NCBI RefSeq assembly: GCF_008386315.1 | Contig: NZ_CP043808.1 | Location: forward strand, 744,001-808,000 | Direction: 5' to 3' | Length of the DNA stretch: 64,000 bases | Source of the DNA: Serinicoccus marinus DSM 15273 | Lineage (GTDB): Bacteria; Actinomycetota; Actinomycetes; Actinomycetales; Dermatophilaceae | Shown here: piece by piece, positions 27,175 through 37,377 of the stretch | Layout of the letters: the number at the start of each line of letters is the position of its first letter | How positions within the stretch are numbered: the stretch's first letter is position 1 | The notes under the pieces: model-generated | Told to the model about the DNA's origin: nothing | Databases searched by the model: none | The model's input: the letters and a program-made list of their open reading frames with translations, nothing else | Made by a program: the position numbers and the translations under genes

Positions 27175-28494
27175 ATGGATGCCGCCCTGCTGACCAACAT
27201 CGCGCTGGTGCTGCTCTTCGTGCTCGTCGGGGGCGTCTTCGCGGCGACCGAGATGGCGATCGTGTCGCTGCGACCCTCGCAGGTCGACGAGATCGAGCGC
27301 TCCGGCGAGCGGGGCGCGCGGATCGCCGAGCTGGTGCGCGACCCCAACACCTTCCTCTCCGCCGTCCAGGTCGGGGTCACCGTCGCCGGCTTCTTCTCCT
27401 CGGCCTTCGGCGGCGCGACGATCTCGCCGTCGGTGTCGGCCTGGCTGCACGGTGTGGGTATGCCCGAACCGGTCGCGGACCCGGTCGCCCTGGTCGCGAT
27501 GACGCTGGTCATCGCCTACCTGTCCCTGGTGCTCGGCGAGCTGGCCCCCAAGCGGCTGGCGATGCAGCGCTCCGCCGGGCTGACCCGCGTCCTCGCCCCG
27601 CCGCTGGGGCTCTTCGCGACCCTGCTGCGCCCGGTCATCTGGTTCCTCTCGGTCTCGACCAACCTCGTGGTGCGGCTGCTCGGCGGCGACCCGGACGCGA
27701 CCAGCGAGGAGATGACGATCGAGGAGCTGCGGCGGACCGTGGAGGACAACCGCGACCTGCGGCCCTACAGCCGCGAGATCCTCTCCGACGTCTTCCGCGC
27801 GGCCGAGCGCACCCTCGGCGACGTGCTCCGCCCGCGTCCGGACGTGCAGTTCCTCGCCGCGGACGCCACCGTCGCCGAGGTCGTCGGACCGATCCGGGAC
27901 AGCGGACACAGCCGCTACCCGGTCACCGACCAGGGTGTGGACGACGTGCTCGGGTTCGTCCACATCCGCGACCTGCTCACCCTGCCCGAGGCCGAGCGCG
28001 AGCAGCGGCAGGTCCGCGAGGTCGTCCGCGAGATCACCGCGCTGCCGGTCACCAAGCCGGTGCTGGCCACGCTCGCGCTGCTGCGCGCCGAGCAGCAGCA
28101 CCTCGCGCTCGTGGTCGACGAGCACGGCGGCACCGAGGGCATCGTCACCATCGAGGACCTCGTCGAGGAGGTCGTCGGCGAGATCTACGACGAGTACGAC
28201 ACCGACCCCGACCCCGAAGACTCGCTCGTCCGCGCCGGGGGCCGGGCCGTCGTGTCGGGCAGCCTCATCGTCGAGGAGCTGGAGGACGCGCTCGGGCTGG
28301 CGCTGCCGCACGGCTCCTACGAGACGGTCGCCGGGCTGGTCCTTGACCGGCTGGGGCGGCTCGCGGAGGAGGGTGACAGCGTCGCGCTCGACGACGTGCG
28401 GCTCACCGTGGTCGGGCTGGAGGGGCTGCGGATCACCGAGGTCGAGGTGGTGCGGGAGAAGGCGCCCGGGGGCGAGAGGAAGCGGCCCGGCTGA
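27175..28494 (+). CDS. CNNM/CorC-family membrane protein (hemolysin family)
   Basis: A 439-residue protein with an N-terminal DUF21/CNNM domain (three to four helices; FAATEMAIVSLRPSQVDE, SAVQVGVTVAGFFSSAFGG, YLSLVLGELAPKRLAMQ), a tandem CBS pair (VLRPRPDVQFLAADATVAEV, LALVVDEHGGTEGIVTIEDL, VVGEIYDEYD) and a C-terminal CorC_HlyC domain. Family members move or regulate Mg2+ and other divalent cations; the hemolysin label is historical. TACCCT ends 6 nt before the ATG. Confidence 0.93.
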   Translation: MDAALLTNIALVLLFVLVGGVFAATEMAIVSLRPSQVDEIERSGERGARIAELVRDPNTFLSAVQVGVTVAGFFSSAFGGATISPSVSAWLHGVGMPEPVADPVALVAMTLVIAYLSLVLGELAPKRLAMQRSAGLTRVLAPPLGLFATLLRPVIWFLSVSTNLVVRLLGGDPDATSEEMTIEELRRTVEDNRDLRPYSREILSDVFRAAERTLGDVLRPRPDVQFLAADATVAEVVGPIRDSGHSRYPVTDQGVDDVLGFVHIRDLLTLPEAEREQRQVREVVREITALPVTKPVLATLALLRAEQQHLALVVDEHGGTEGIVTIEDLVEEVVGEIYDEYDTDPDPEDSLVRAGGRAVVSGSLIVEELEDALGLALPHGSYETVAGLVLDRLGRLAEEGDSVALDDVRLTVVGLEGLRITEVEVVREKAPGGERKRPG

Positions 28495-28524
28495 GGGCAT
28501 ACGTGCCGATGGTGGTGCAGGACC

Positions 28525-28564
28525 GTGCGTCGCATCCGTGCTCCCAGCGACGGGTGTGACGCAC
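28525..28564. terminator. Hairpin between convergent genes
   Basis: A 15-bp stem (GTGCGTCGCATCCGT with its partner, two G:U pairs) and a 10-nt loop lie between the CNNM gene and the racemase gene. It probably ends transcripts from both sides. Confidence 0.55.
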
Positions 28565-28578
28565 CACTGCGCACAGGG

Positions 28579-29268
28579 CTACCCCAGCGCGGCGTCCAGG
28601 GCAGCCTCGACGTGCAGCGCGGTCGTGGCGAAGACGGGCACGTCGACGTCGTCGGCCCCGAGCAGCAGCTCGATCTCGGTGCAGCCGAGGATCACGCCCC
28701 GCGCCCCGCGCTCGACGAGGTCGGCGACGACCCGCTGGTATGCCTGCCGCGACTCCTCGCGCACGACGCCCTGGCAGAGCTCGTCGTAGATGACGCGGTG
28801 CACCAGCTCGCGGCCCGGCGCGTCCGGCACGAGCACGTCCAGGCCGTGGTCGGAGAGCCGCCCGGTGTAGAAGTCCTGCTCCATCGTGAAGGCTGTGCCG
28901 AGCAGCCCGACCCGCTCGATCCCGGCGCCCTGCACGGCCCGCGCGGTGGCGTCCGCCAGGTGCAGCAGCGGTATGCCCACGGCCGCCTGCACCTGGTCGG
29001 CCACCTTGTGCATGGTGTTGGTGCAGATGAGCAGCAGGTCCGCACCGGCCGCCTCGACGCCGCGCGCCTCGTCGGCGAGCAGCCGGCCCGCGGCCTCCCA
29101 GTCGCCGGCGACCTGCATGGCCTCGACCTGCGCGAAGTCCACCGACGCCAGGACCAGGCGGGCGGAGTGCAGACCACCCAGCCTGTCCCGCACGCCCTCG
29201 TTGAGGAGGCGGTAGTACTCCGCGCTCGACTCCCAGCTCATGCCGCCCAGCAGCCCGATCGTCCGCAT
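28579..29268 (-). CDS. Aspartate/glutamate racemase family protein
   Basis: A 229-residue two-domain cofactor-independent racemase. It has the N-terminal TIGLLGGMSWESSAEYYRL, the first catalytic Cys in LLICTNTMHKVAD and the second in GVILGCTEIELLL. The order of motifs is that of aspartate racemases (YgeA/RacX type), which make D-amino acids for the wall or signalling. The ATG at 29268 was chosen because TAGCGT ends 7 nt upstream; a GTG nine bases earlier is possible. Confidence 0.9.
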   Translation of the reverse strand: MRTIGLLGGMSWESSAEYYRLLNEGVRDRLGGLHSARLVLASVDFAQVEAMQVAGDWEAAGRLLADEARGVEAAGADLLLICTNTMHKVADQVQAAVGIPLLHLADATARAVQGAGIERVGLLGTAFTMEQDFYTGRLSDHGLDVLVPDAPGRELVHRVIYDELCQGVVREESRQAYQRVVADLVERGARGVILGCTEIELLLGADDVDVPVFATTALHVEAALDAALG

Positions 29269-29289
29269 GGGCTGCACGCTAGCCAGGCC

Positions 29290-30159
29290 TCAGCGCCGCT
29301 CGGCTGGCACCTGGATCTCGAGGCGGCCCTTCACGCTGATGCCGTCGGAGGAGTAGGTCGGGATCTCCAGCGGCTCCCGCTCCACCTCGCGCCAGCGCTC
29401 GAGCTCCTCCAGCGTCTCCGGGGTCGCCCCGGCGAGCTCCTCGAGGCGGCTGGCCTCGACATACCCGCCGACCATGTCCTCGCCGCGCACCTCCACGAGG
29501 TCCGGCTCGCCCATCGGGCTGGCCACGCCGTAGGTCTGGCCGCGCTCGTTGACGCCGAACGGGATCTGGTCCACCTCCACCGGCTCCACCACCAGCTCCC
29601 AGGAGGCCTCGTCGGTGACCTGGATGGTGAAGGCGCCGTCGGCCTGCTCGACCGGCACGAGGAAGGACCGCGGGAACTCCTGGTAGGCCTGCTCCGGGAG
29701 ACCGTCGACGGGTCGGCAGCCGATCGTCGCAGCCCGGAAGGGCCACATCGCCAGGGCGTCGCCCTGGCAGTCGACGCGCAGCCGCAGCGCCTCGGTGCCC
29801 TCGGGCCGGCTGATGCCGGCGAGGTCGACCTCCTGCACGCCTGAGCCGGTGAAGGTCGTCGGCTCGGCGAGCGCCGTGGAGCCGAGGACGGTCCCCGGGG
29901 AGCGGTTGCTGAACTCGAACCCGGGGTTGGTGGTCTCCACGCTCCCCGCCGGGCCGGTCGGACCAGGGTCGCCGGGGATCACCCGGGTCACGCCCCAGCC
30001 TGCGAGGACGACCGCGAGGGCCCCCGCTGCGGTCACGGCGGCGGTGCGGCGACGTCGTCGGACCACCCGCTGCCCGATCTGGCCGAGGCGGTCGGCCTCG
30101 TCGGGCAGGTCCGGCGGCAGTGCCTTGAGCTGCTGGCTGAGCTGGTCGGTGGTCGTCAT
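29290..30159 (-). CDS. Membrane protein coupled to a SigE-family sigma factor (putative anti-sigma/sensor)
   Basis: A 289-residue protein with about 40 cytoplasmic residues (TDQLSQQLKALPPDLPDEADRL shortened: LKALPPDLPDEA), a basic patch RRRRR, one transmembrane helix (AAVTAAGALAVVLAGWGV) and a 220-residue extracellular domain with two Cys. It has no zinc-binding anti-sigma HxxxCxxC motif. The ATG overlaps the sigma stop codon (ATGA) and has a GGAGGAG ribosome site, so the two are coupled. By position and topology it is the membrane partner of the sigma factor; anti-sigma action is inferred. Confidence 0.72.
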   Translation of the reverse strand: MTTTDQLSQQLKALPPDLPDEADRLGQIGQRVVRRRRRTAAVTAAGALAVVLAGWGVTRVIPGDPGPTGPAGSVETTNPGFEFSNRSPGTVLGSTALAEPTTFTGSGVQEVDLAGISRPEGTEALRLRVDCQGDALAMWPFRAATIGCRPVDGLPEQAYQEFPRSFLVPVEQADGAFTIQVTDEASWELVVEPVEVDQIPFGVNERGQTYGVASPMGEPDLVEVRGEDMVGGYVEASRLEELAGATPETLEELERWREVEREPLEIPTYSSDGISVKGRLEIQVPAERR

Positions 30160-30692
30160 CGCACGTTCTCCTCCCGCTCGACGGCGGTGCGCAGACTCGC
30201 GAGCGCCTTGGCTGTCTGGCTCTTGACGGTGCCCTCCGAGCACCCCATGGCCCGTGCCGTGTCCGCGACCGACAGGTCCTCGAAGTGCCGCAGGACGACG
30301 CACTGACGCTGCCGCACGGGCAGCGCGCGCAGGGCGCGGGCCAGGTCCAGCCGGTCCGGTATGCCCCGCTGCGGGTCGTCGGTCTCCGGACGCGCCGGGC
30401 GCACGTCGCGGTCCCCGGCACCGGCGGCTGCCCCGGCGAGGTCCTCGGTCGGCCGCTCGCCGCGCCACCGCCGGGACCACCAGCTCGCGTTGGTCCGCAC
30501 CATCACCCGGCGCACGTAGGCCTCCGGGTGCTGGTCGTGGATCCGGGACCAGTGCGGCCACGCCCGTGCCAGGGCGGTCTGCAGCAGGTCCTCGGCCGTG
30601 TGCGCGTCTCCGGTCAACATCCACGCGGTGCGCAGCAGGGCCGGCGAGCGCTGGGTCACGAACTCGCGGAACCCTTCGGGTTCACGCACCAT
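30156..30692 (-). CDS. RNA polymerase ECF sigma factor, SigE family
   Basis: A 178-residue sigma-70 family protein. Region 2 is FREFVTQRSPALLRTAWML, followed by HTAEDLLQTALARAW. Region 4 is LPVRQRQCVVLRHFEDLSV, with the helix-turn-helix ADTARAMGCSEGTVKSQTAKA. The layout matches the actinobacterial SigE family of short ECF factors with a coupled membrane protein. AGGGATGG gives a possible Shine-Dalgarno. It is the first gene of the pair. Target genes cannot be named; the nearby alpha-glucosidase is only a neighbour. Confidence 0.92.
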   Translation of the reverse strand: MVREPEGFREFVTQRSPALLRTAWMLTGDAHTAEDLLQTALARAWPHWSRIHDQHPEAYVRRVMVRTNASWWSRRWRGERPTEDLAGAAAGAGDRDVRPARPETDDPQRGIPDRLDLARALRALPVRQRQCVVLRHFEDLSVADTARAMGCSEGTVKSQTAKALASLRTAVEREENVR

Positions 30693-30795
30693 GGTCCATC
30701 CCTTCGCTCGGGTGCTCTCCTGGATGAACCGGCTGGGGGTGCGGATCGGTTGCCTCGGCCGCCTCAGCCCTCGCGCCGGGCCTGCCGACCGATGC

Positions 30796-32552
30796 TCATG
30801 CCAGCCAGACCGTGGTGTCCCGCTGCAGCAGCCGCTGGCCGTCGGCGCCGGTGTGCAGGAAGCCGCTGCAGACCAGCACGTCGCGGTCCTCGGGGACTAT
30901 CACCGGGTCGTAGCCCAGGTTGGTGACCACGGTGATCGGCGCCCCGTCGGCGCGGGCGTTGGTGAACGCGACGACGTCGTCGGGCAGAGGCATACCCCCG
31001 AGGTCGGTGATCCACTCGAGTCCGCCGACGCCGAGGTCGTGCTCGCGCCGCAGCCGTAGGAGGGTGCGGTAGAGCTCGAGCGTGGACCCGACGACGCCGT
31101 CCTGCCGGTCGACCGACAGCGGGCCGTAGAGCAGCGGCTGCGGGAGCCAGGGCTCGGTGTCCGCCCCGGTCCCGAAGCCGAAGGACGGCTGGTCCGCGAC
31201 CCACGGCAACGGTATGCGGCACCCGTCGCGGCCGGTTTCCTCGCCCTGCGTCCGGTGGAAGGCGGGGTCCTGGCGCACGCCGTCCGGCAGCGCCGTGTGG
31301 TCCGGCAGGCCCAGTTCCTCGCCGTTGTAGAGGTAGGCCGACCCCGGCAGGGCGAGCATCATCGCGGTCGCGGCGCGGGCCCGGCGCAGCCCGAGGACGG
31401 CGTTGGGCTGCGGGTCGTCGACGCCGATGCCGTTGGGGCGGGGCGACCCGACCGGCAGGCCCATCCGGGAGGCGTGCCGGACCACGTCGTGGTTGGAGAG
31501 CACCCAGGTCGTGGGTGCGCCGACCTCCTCGGCGGCGACCAGCGAGGTCTCGATGATCCGGCGCTGGTCGGTCGCGCGCCACGCGGCCTGGAGGTAGTGG
31601 AAGTTGAAGGCCTGGTGCATCTCGTCCTCCCGGACGTAGGCCATCGTGCGCTCCTGCGTGGGCAGCCAGGCCTCGGCGCACAGGATGCGGTCCCGCGCCG
31701 GGTCGCCCTCGGGGTTGTAGGAGTCCAGCACCCGGCGCCACCCGCGGTAGACCTCGTGCACCCCGTCCTGGTCCCACATCGGGCCCAGGTCCCCGTGCAC
31801 CAGCGGCTCGTCGTCGGCGCCGGCCATGACGGCCCGCTGCTCCCAGTCCGGCAGCTCCGGCTCCTTGACCAGCGAGTGCGCGACGTCGACCCGGAAGCCG
31901 TCGACGCCGCGGTCCAGCCAGAAGCGCAGGATGTCGTGGAACTCCTCGACGACCTCGGGGTTGTGCCAGTTGAGGTCGGGCTGCTTGGTGTCGAAGAGGT
32001 GGAGGTACCACTGGCCGGGCTGGCCGTCGGCCTCGGTGACCCGGGTCCAGGCGATCCCGCCGAAGATGCTCTTCCAGTTGTTGGGGGGCTCGCTGCCGTC
32101 GCCGCGGCCGTCGCGGAAGATGAAGCGCTCGCGCTCGGGGCTCCCCGGGGCGGCCGCCACGGCCTCCTCGAACCACAGGTGCTCGTCGCTCGTGTGGTTG
32201 GGCACGAGGTCGACGAGCACCCGCAGCCCCAGGTCGTGGGCCGTGGCGATGAGGCTGTCGGCGTCGTCCAGGGTGCCGAAGACCGGGTCGATGTCTCGGT
32301 AGTCCGCGACGTCATACCCCGCGTCGGCCATGGGGGAGAGGTAGAACGGGCTGATCCAGATCGCGTCCACGCCCAGCTCGGCGAGGTACGGCAACCGGGA
32401 GGTGATGCCGGGAGGTCACCGACCCCGTCGCCGTCGTGGTCGGCGAAGCTGCGGGGGTAGACCTGGTAGATGACGGCGTGGCGCCACCAGGGCGAGTCGT
32501 GGGTCGTGGGGGCGTGGGTCGTGGGGGCGTGCGTCGAGGGGGAGGCGGTCAC
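30796..32552 (-). CDS. GH13 alpha-glucosidase, with a one-base frame break
   Basis: An enzyme of about 585 residues that releases glucose from maltodextrins or alpha-1,6 oligosaccharides (oligo-1,6-glucosidase/AglA type). It has [22 protein letters not shown], then after the break [44 protein letters not shown] (nucleophile Asp), CAEAWLPTQ (acid/base Glu) and VLSNHDV. The frame breaks between GDL and RLPYLAEL at CCGGG 32408-32412. One extra C, restoring CCCGGG, gives the expected [17 protein letters not shown], so the gene is otherwise intact. The GTG start follows TAGCGT by 8 nt. Confidence 0.88.
32499..32528 (-). repeat. 15-bp tandem repeat inside the alpha-glucosidase N-terminus
   Basis: Two full copies of GTGGGTCGTGGGGGC and part of a third encode repeated Thr-His-Ala-Pro-Thr just after the start of the enzyme. 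It is an in-frame minisatellite in a disordered N-terminal tail. Confidence 0.85.
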
Positions 32553-32612
32553 GCTGCGCAACGCTATGTTGCCGCGCCCCCGCCCGCGCAACTCGACCGA
32601 CCGTGCGGCCGG

Positions 32613-33023
32613 TCAGTCCTCGGCGAGGGTGTTGACCATCGCCTGCGCGGCGTGCGCCATGTAGGCGCGCATCTGCTGCTCGTCCAGGGCGCTCATCCGG
32701 TCGCTGACGGTGTCGAGCGCGGTGTTCATGTGGTGCAGCCAGCGGTCCCGCTGCGCGGGGGTGACCCGGAAGGGGTGGTGGCGCATACGCAGGCGGGGGT
32801 GGCCCCGCTGTTCGGAGTAGGTCGTGGGGCCGCCCCAGTACTGCTCGAGGAACATCCGCAGCCGGACCTCGGCCGGGCCGAGGTCCTCCTCGGGGTAGAG
32901 GTCGCGCAGCGGCGGGTCCTGGGCGACGCCGCGGTAGAACTCGCGCACCAGGACGACGAAGAAATCGTGGCCACCGACTCGCTCGTAGACGGTGGTGGGG
33001 ACGTCGGGGGAGGGCTGGGTCAC
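32613..33023 (-). CDS. Truncated hemoglobin, group II (GlbO-like)
   Basis: A 136-residue 2-on-2 globin. It carries TVYERVGGHDFFVVLVREFY with the B10 Tyr region, LRMFLEQYWGGPTTYSEQRG with the CD and E residues typical of group II, and HPRLRMRHHPF containing the proximal F8 His. Group II globins bind oxygen and are tied to respiration or to NO and peroxide defence. The GTG start follows CACCAT by 6 nt. It is divergent from the GH13 branching-like gene. Confidence 0.93.
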   Translation of the reverse strand: MTQPSPDVPTTVYERVGGHDFFVVLVREFYRGVAQDPPLRDLYPEEDLGPAEVRLRMFLEQYWGGPTTYSEQRGHPRLRMRHHPFRVTPAQRDRWLHHMNTALDTVSDRMSALDEQQMRAYMAHAAQAMVNTLAED

Positions 33024-33119
33024 CCGTCCATGGTGCCAAACCCGGACGGCCCCGGACGACGCCGCAGCAGAGCCCCGCCGGTTCCCGGGTTGTCGGCACC
33101 GGCCTCTAGGCTCGGACCC

Positions 33120-34921
33120 GTGCCGGCCAGATCCTCGTCCTACCCCGGTATGGGCGCGGTCCCGCACGACGACGGCGTGACCTTCCGCGTGTGGGCACCG
33201 CAGGCGCGGCAGGTCGCGGTGGTGGGCGACTTCTGCGGCTGGGACCAGCGGCGGCGCACCGTCCTCGCGAAGGACCACCACCGCTCCGGCACCTGGTCCG
33301 CCTTCGTGCCGGGGGCCGGCCCGGGCAGCCACTACCGCTTCCTCGTGCGCCGTGGCGGCCCCTACCTCTCGCGACAAGACCCGTGCGCCCGGCAGGTCAC
33401 CGGTGCGCGGGGGGCCTCGGTCGTCTTCGACCCGCGGCGGATCGACTGGGGAGGAGAGCACTTCCGGGCACCGGGGTGGGACGACCTCGTCGTCTGCGAG
33501 CTGCACGTGCCGACCTTCGCCGCCACGGCCGAGGGCCCCGGCACCTTCGACACCGCCATCGGGCGGCTCGACCACCTCGCCTGGCTCGGGGTCACCGCGG
33601 TCGAGGTGATGCCGCCTTTCGAGTTCGCCTCCGGGACGAGCTGGGGCTACAACCCCTCCCAGCTGTATGCCATCGAGTCCAGCTACGGCGGGCCGCAGGC
33701 CTTCGCACGCTTCGTGCGCGAGGCGCACGCGCGGGGCATCGCGGTGATCCTCGACGTCGTGCACAACCACGTGGGTCCGGACGGTCCGCACCTGTGGCGC
33801 TTCGACGGGGCCGCCGGGCGCCGCCGCTACGGCGGTGCGTTCTTCTACAACGACCGCCGGGCCCTCACCCCGTGGGGGCGACCCGGCCCAACTACGACCG
33901 CAAGGCGGTGCGCAACTTCCTGCGCGACTCGGCCGTCATGTGGCTGGAGGACTTCCGGGTCGACGGCCTGCGCCTCGACGGCACCAACTTCGTGCGCTCG
34001 CGCTGGGGCGACGTGCGCGATCCCGCGCACCACATCGCGGCCGGCGACCGCTACCTGGCCGCGCTCACCAGCGACCTGCGCTCGCGTCAGCCGTGGAAGC
34101 TGCTGGTCGCCGAGGACATGCAGGACGACCCGGCGGTCACCCGGTCGCCTCACGAGGGAGGGTTGGGCTTCCACAGCCAGTGGGACGCCCGCTTCGTGCA
34201 CGGGGTGCGCGCGGCGCTGGAGGCCGTCGACGACGCGGGGCGTGATGTGCGGGCGGTGGCCGCCGCGGTCCTGGGGCAGGGCGGTCCCCTGCACGAGCGG
34301 GTGGTCTACACCGAGTCGCACGACGAGGTGGCCAACGGCCGCGCCCGGGTGCCGGAGCAGATCATGCCGGGCCGGGCCGACTCCTGGCACTCCCGGACCC
34401 GGTCCGCCCTCGGGCTGGTCCTCACCCTGACCGCCCCGGGCATACCCATGCTGTTCCAGGGACAGGACGTGCTGGAGGACGGCTGGTTCACCGACACCCA
34501 CCCGGTCGACTGGGCCAAGGCCCATCATCGGGCGGGTTTCCTCCACCTGGTGCGGCAGCTGGTCCGGCTGCGCCGCGACGCCTCCGGCACGACCCGTGGC
34601 CTGCGGGGACGGCACACGCAGGTCCTCCGCGCCGACGACGGGATCCTGGCCTACCACCGGTGGGACCGGGGCGGGCCGGGCGACGACGTCGTGGTCGTCG
34701 TCAACCTCACCACGCACCCGCGGCGCGACCTGCGTCTCGGGCTGCCGGGAGGCGGCCGGTGGCGGGTGCGCTGCAACACCGACGCCCCGACCTACGGCCC
34801 CGGGCTGGGGTCCGTCCACGCGCACGACACCGACACCGAACCGCGCCCGTGGGACGGTCGGGCGGACAGCGCGCTGGTCAGCGTCGGTCCGTATGCCGCG
34901 CTGATCCTCTCGCAGGACTGA
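33120..34921 (+). CDS. GH13 alpha-glucan branching enzyme / TreZ-like protein, with a one-base frame break
   Basis: An enzyme of about 600 residues with an N-terminal CBM48-like domain (VTFRVWAPQARQVAVVGDFCGW) and a GH13 barrel: VCELHVPTFAATAEGPGTF, WGYNPSQLYAIESSYGG, ILDVVHNHVGPDGPH, VDGLRLDGTNF (nucleophile), LLVAEDMQD (acid/base) and YTESHDEVANG. The frame breaks at G5 33875-33879: the first part ends ALTPWG and the second resumes ATRPNYDRKAVRNFLRD. A sixth G restores it. The SHDEV block resembles glycogen branching enzymes, while the LDVVHNHLGPDG-like block also fits trehalohydrolases. TAGGCT ends 7 nt before the GTG; an internal ATG at 33150 is an alternative start. Confidence 0.85.
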
Positions 34922-34966
34922 TGACGACCTCGCGCGGTCAGCTGCTCAGCACGCCGGCCACCGGCG

Positions 34967-37251
34967 TCACATCCGCAGCAGCTCGATCGTGAAGTCTTCG
35001 TAGTCCTCGACGACCACGGTCAGCTGCGGCTGGATCGTGCCACCGTAGGAGTAGCTGAGCGGGGTCTCCGAGGTCACCGCCTCGACGGTCCAGCTCGACC
35101 ACCACCCGCCGGCCGTGCAGACCGTCGACCGGGTGATCGTCTACCAGGAAGCGGATGCGGCCCTTGCCCTCGGTGCTGATCCGGGCGCCGAACCCGCCGG
35201 CGGGCACTTTCCAGCACGGTCGTGCCGTCCTCGTCGAGGTCGGCCGGCCGGAGGGTCTCCAGCGGGTCGCCACGCAGACCGTAGTCGGAGCGGCCGGGAT
35301 CCTCCCCGGCGCTCCACACGTGCTCCGGGACCGCCGCGGCGGCGAAGTCGAACTCCTCGTAGGGCACCGGCTCGTAGCCGACGAGCAGGCTCGTCGGGTG
35401 GCCGGGCGTGGCGGGTGCCGTGGCGCGCAACGGTGCGTCGGCGTCGTCCAGGGGGAAGGGATCGGCCCAGGGAGCCGCGAGCCCCTCGACCACCTGGGAC
35501 GGGTCGAGCATCGTGTAGACCGGGATGGCCTCCTCGCCGCGCTCGAGCAGCCCCTCCCCGGCGAAGGGGGCCCAGCGCGACGCGCTCTCGGGAGCCTCCT
35601 CGAGCAGCAGGGACCATACCAGGGCCGACGGGTCCGCGGGAGGGGACTCGAGCTCGCGGGCGTGCGCGTCCGCCGGGAGCTCCCACGTCCCGACGAGCCG
35701 GTGCCCCGAGACCAGGGTCGGGAGGTCGGGCGGCTCCGTCCTGGCCGCGGGCGAGAGGTCGACGTCCACCGGCGAGGTGTCGGTCGCCACGACCTGCACG
35801 TGGTCACCGTTGCCCTCGGCCATGACCTCGACGACCGCCTCGCGCCGCTCGCCCGGAGCGGGCAGCGCCTCCGGTGGGAGGGGGAACTCCCGTTCCTGCC
35901 CCGGCGCGTAGACCGTCCACCGCCCGTCGCGGAGCCCGGGGTCCTGCTCGCGCCAGTCGGCCTCGCCGTCGGCCCAGGCGGCCAGGTCGCCGTCGTCCGT
36001 GACCGGCGAGCCGTTCACGGTCACCGACACCGCGCCGGTGCGGCCCGCCCAGACGCGGATCGTCGTGTCGGCCCCGAGCTCCACCGCCTGCACGCGCCGC
36101 GTGTAGGGCGCCATCCGGAACGGGACGGCTGCCTCGGTCTCGACGACCGTGCTGTCCGCGGGCACCGCCGGGGCGTCCGTCCGGTCCCCCTTGGGGAAGG
36201 GGGTCTGGAAGACCTCGGGGTCCTCGGCGTAGACGCCGAGCGCTGCCTCCCCGTCGGGCGGCAGGTCGCCGGTCACCGCCACCGTGGCCAGGCCGCCGGG
36301 CGGCAGGGTGACGAGGTGGTCCTCGGTGACGGCCGGCTCCCCGTCCCGCCCGGCGCACGGCAGGGGTATGCGCTCGCCCGCCACCGTGACCATCCCGGCG
36401 GGGGTCTCGAGGTTGCGGTCCTGCGCCGGGGGCATGTCGCACCAGAGGACCGCGAAGGTCGCGAACAGCGCCTGGTCACCTCCCAGCTCGACGTCGACCT
36501 CGTCACCGGCCGCGAGCACGACGGACTCCTGCAGCCGCAGCCCGGCCGCGCCCCGCGGTGGCGTGCCGTCGTCCCGCAGCTCGAAGCCGGCGTCGGTGAG
36601 GTCGACGGCGCCGGCCGACACGCTGGTGCTGGGTGCCGCGGCGTCGTCCGGCCCGGTCCGGTCCTCGCGGTCCAGGGAGAGGGCATACCCGCCCAGCACG
36701 GCGAGCGGGACGGCCGCCGCAGCGGCCCACCACCACTGTCGGTCGCGGTCCGGCGGCTCCGGCGGTGCCTGCGCCACGGCGTCCCCGAGCTCCTGCTGCA
36801 GCTGGTCACCGGTCAGCGCGTGCCGGTGCGCCAGCGCCTCCAGCGCCACACCCACACCCTCCTGGTCCGGCACGAGCCGACCGACCCGGTCCGGGGCGAT
36901 CCGCAGGGTCGTGGCGACGTCGGCGACGCTGGCCCCCTCGACGAGACGCAGCACCGCGGCGGCGCGCGCCCGGGGCGCCAGCCGCGCCACCACGTCCCCG
37001 GCGTCGCGGGTCGCGGTCGGGAGCGTCCGCTCACGCCGTCGGGGCGCGGTGCGCACGAAGGTCCGGACCAGCCGCTGCCGCAGCTCCTGCGCCGTCGGTG
37101 CCCCCGGCGCGTGGGCCAGGGTCAGGCCGGTGAGGCGGGTGGCGGCGGCCTGGTCGCCGGTGAGCATGACGGCGAGGCGGTGCAGCCCGGCACCGTGGAC
37201 GCCCACGAGCTCCTCGGCTCCGGTCCCTGCCTCCGTCGGCCTCCCTGCCAT
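34967..37251 (-). CDS. Sigma-factor-like domain fused to a transmembrane helix and a large ectodomain; frame broken twice near the 3' end
   Basis: About 760 residues. Residues 20-70 resemble the region 2 start of the SigE-family sigma at 30156-30692 (LHRLAVMLTGDQAAATRL against LLRTAWMLTGDAHTAEDL). Residues 88-140 resemble its region 4 (LAPRARAAAVLRLVEGASVADVA against LPVRQRQCVVLRHFEDLSVADTA, both shown in part). One helix at 173-193 (WWAAAAAVPLAVLGGYALSL) is followed by about 560 extracellular residues, mostly beta, with Cys pairs. The frame must shift twice by +1 near 35208 and 35098-35145 to join TTVLE, GFGARISTEGKGRIRFLVD and the natural end TVVVEDYEDFTIELLRM. The start follows GAGACT by 6 nt. 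Function is unknown; see findings. Confidence 0.65.
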
Positions 37252-37377
37252 GCGGCCAGTCTCGCAAAGTCCTCAGCGATCCGCCGGTGCGAGCAGCCCG
37301 GCGCACCGAGATCGGGTCGAGGTGGTGACGAGGACGGAGTCGCGGTCCTGCGTGACCGACAGGGGCGGCGCCGCCGC

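Noticed and set aside
29290-30692. Zinc-binding anti-sigma (ZAS) pair
   Set aside because: The membrane partner has no HxxxCxxC motif, so only position and topology support an anti-sigma role.
32599-32614. Third full copy of the intergenic hairpin repeat
   Set aside because: Only about 15 bases match and they overlap the globin stop codon; kept as a remark, not a feature.
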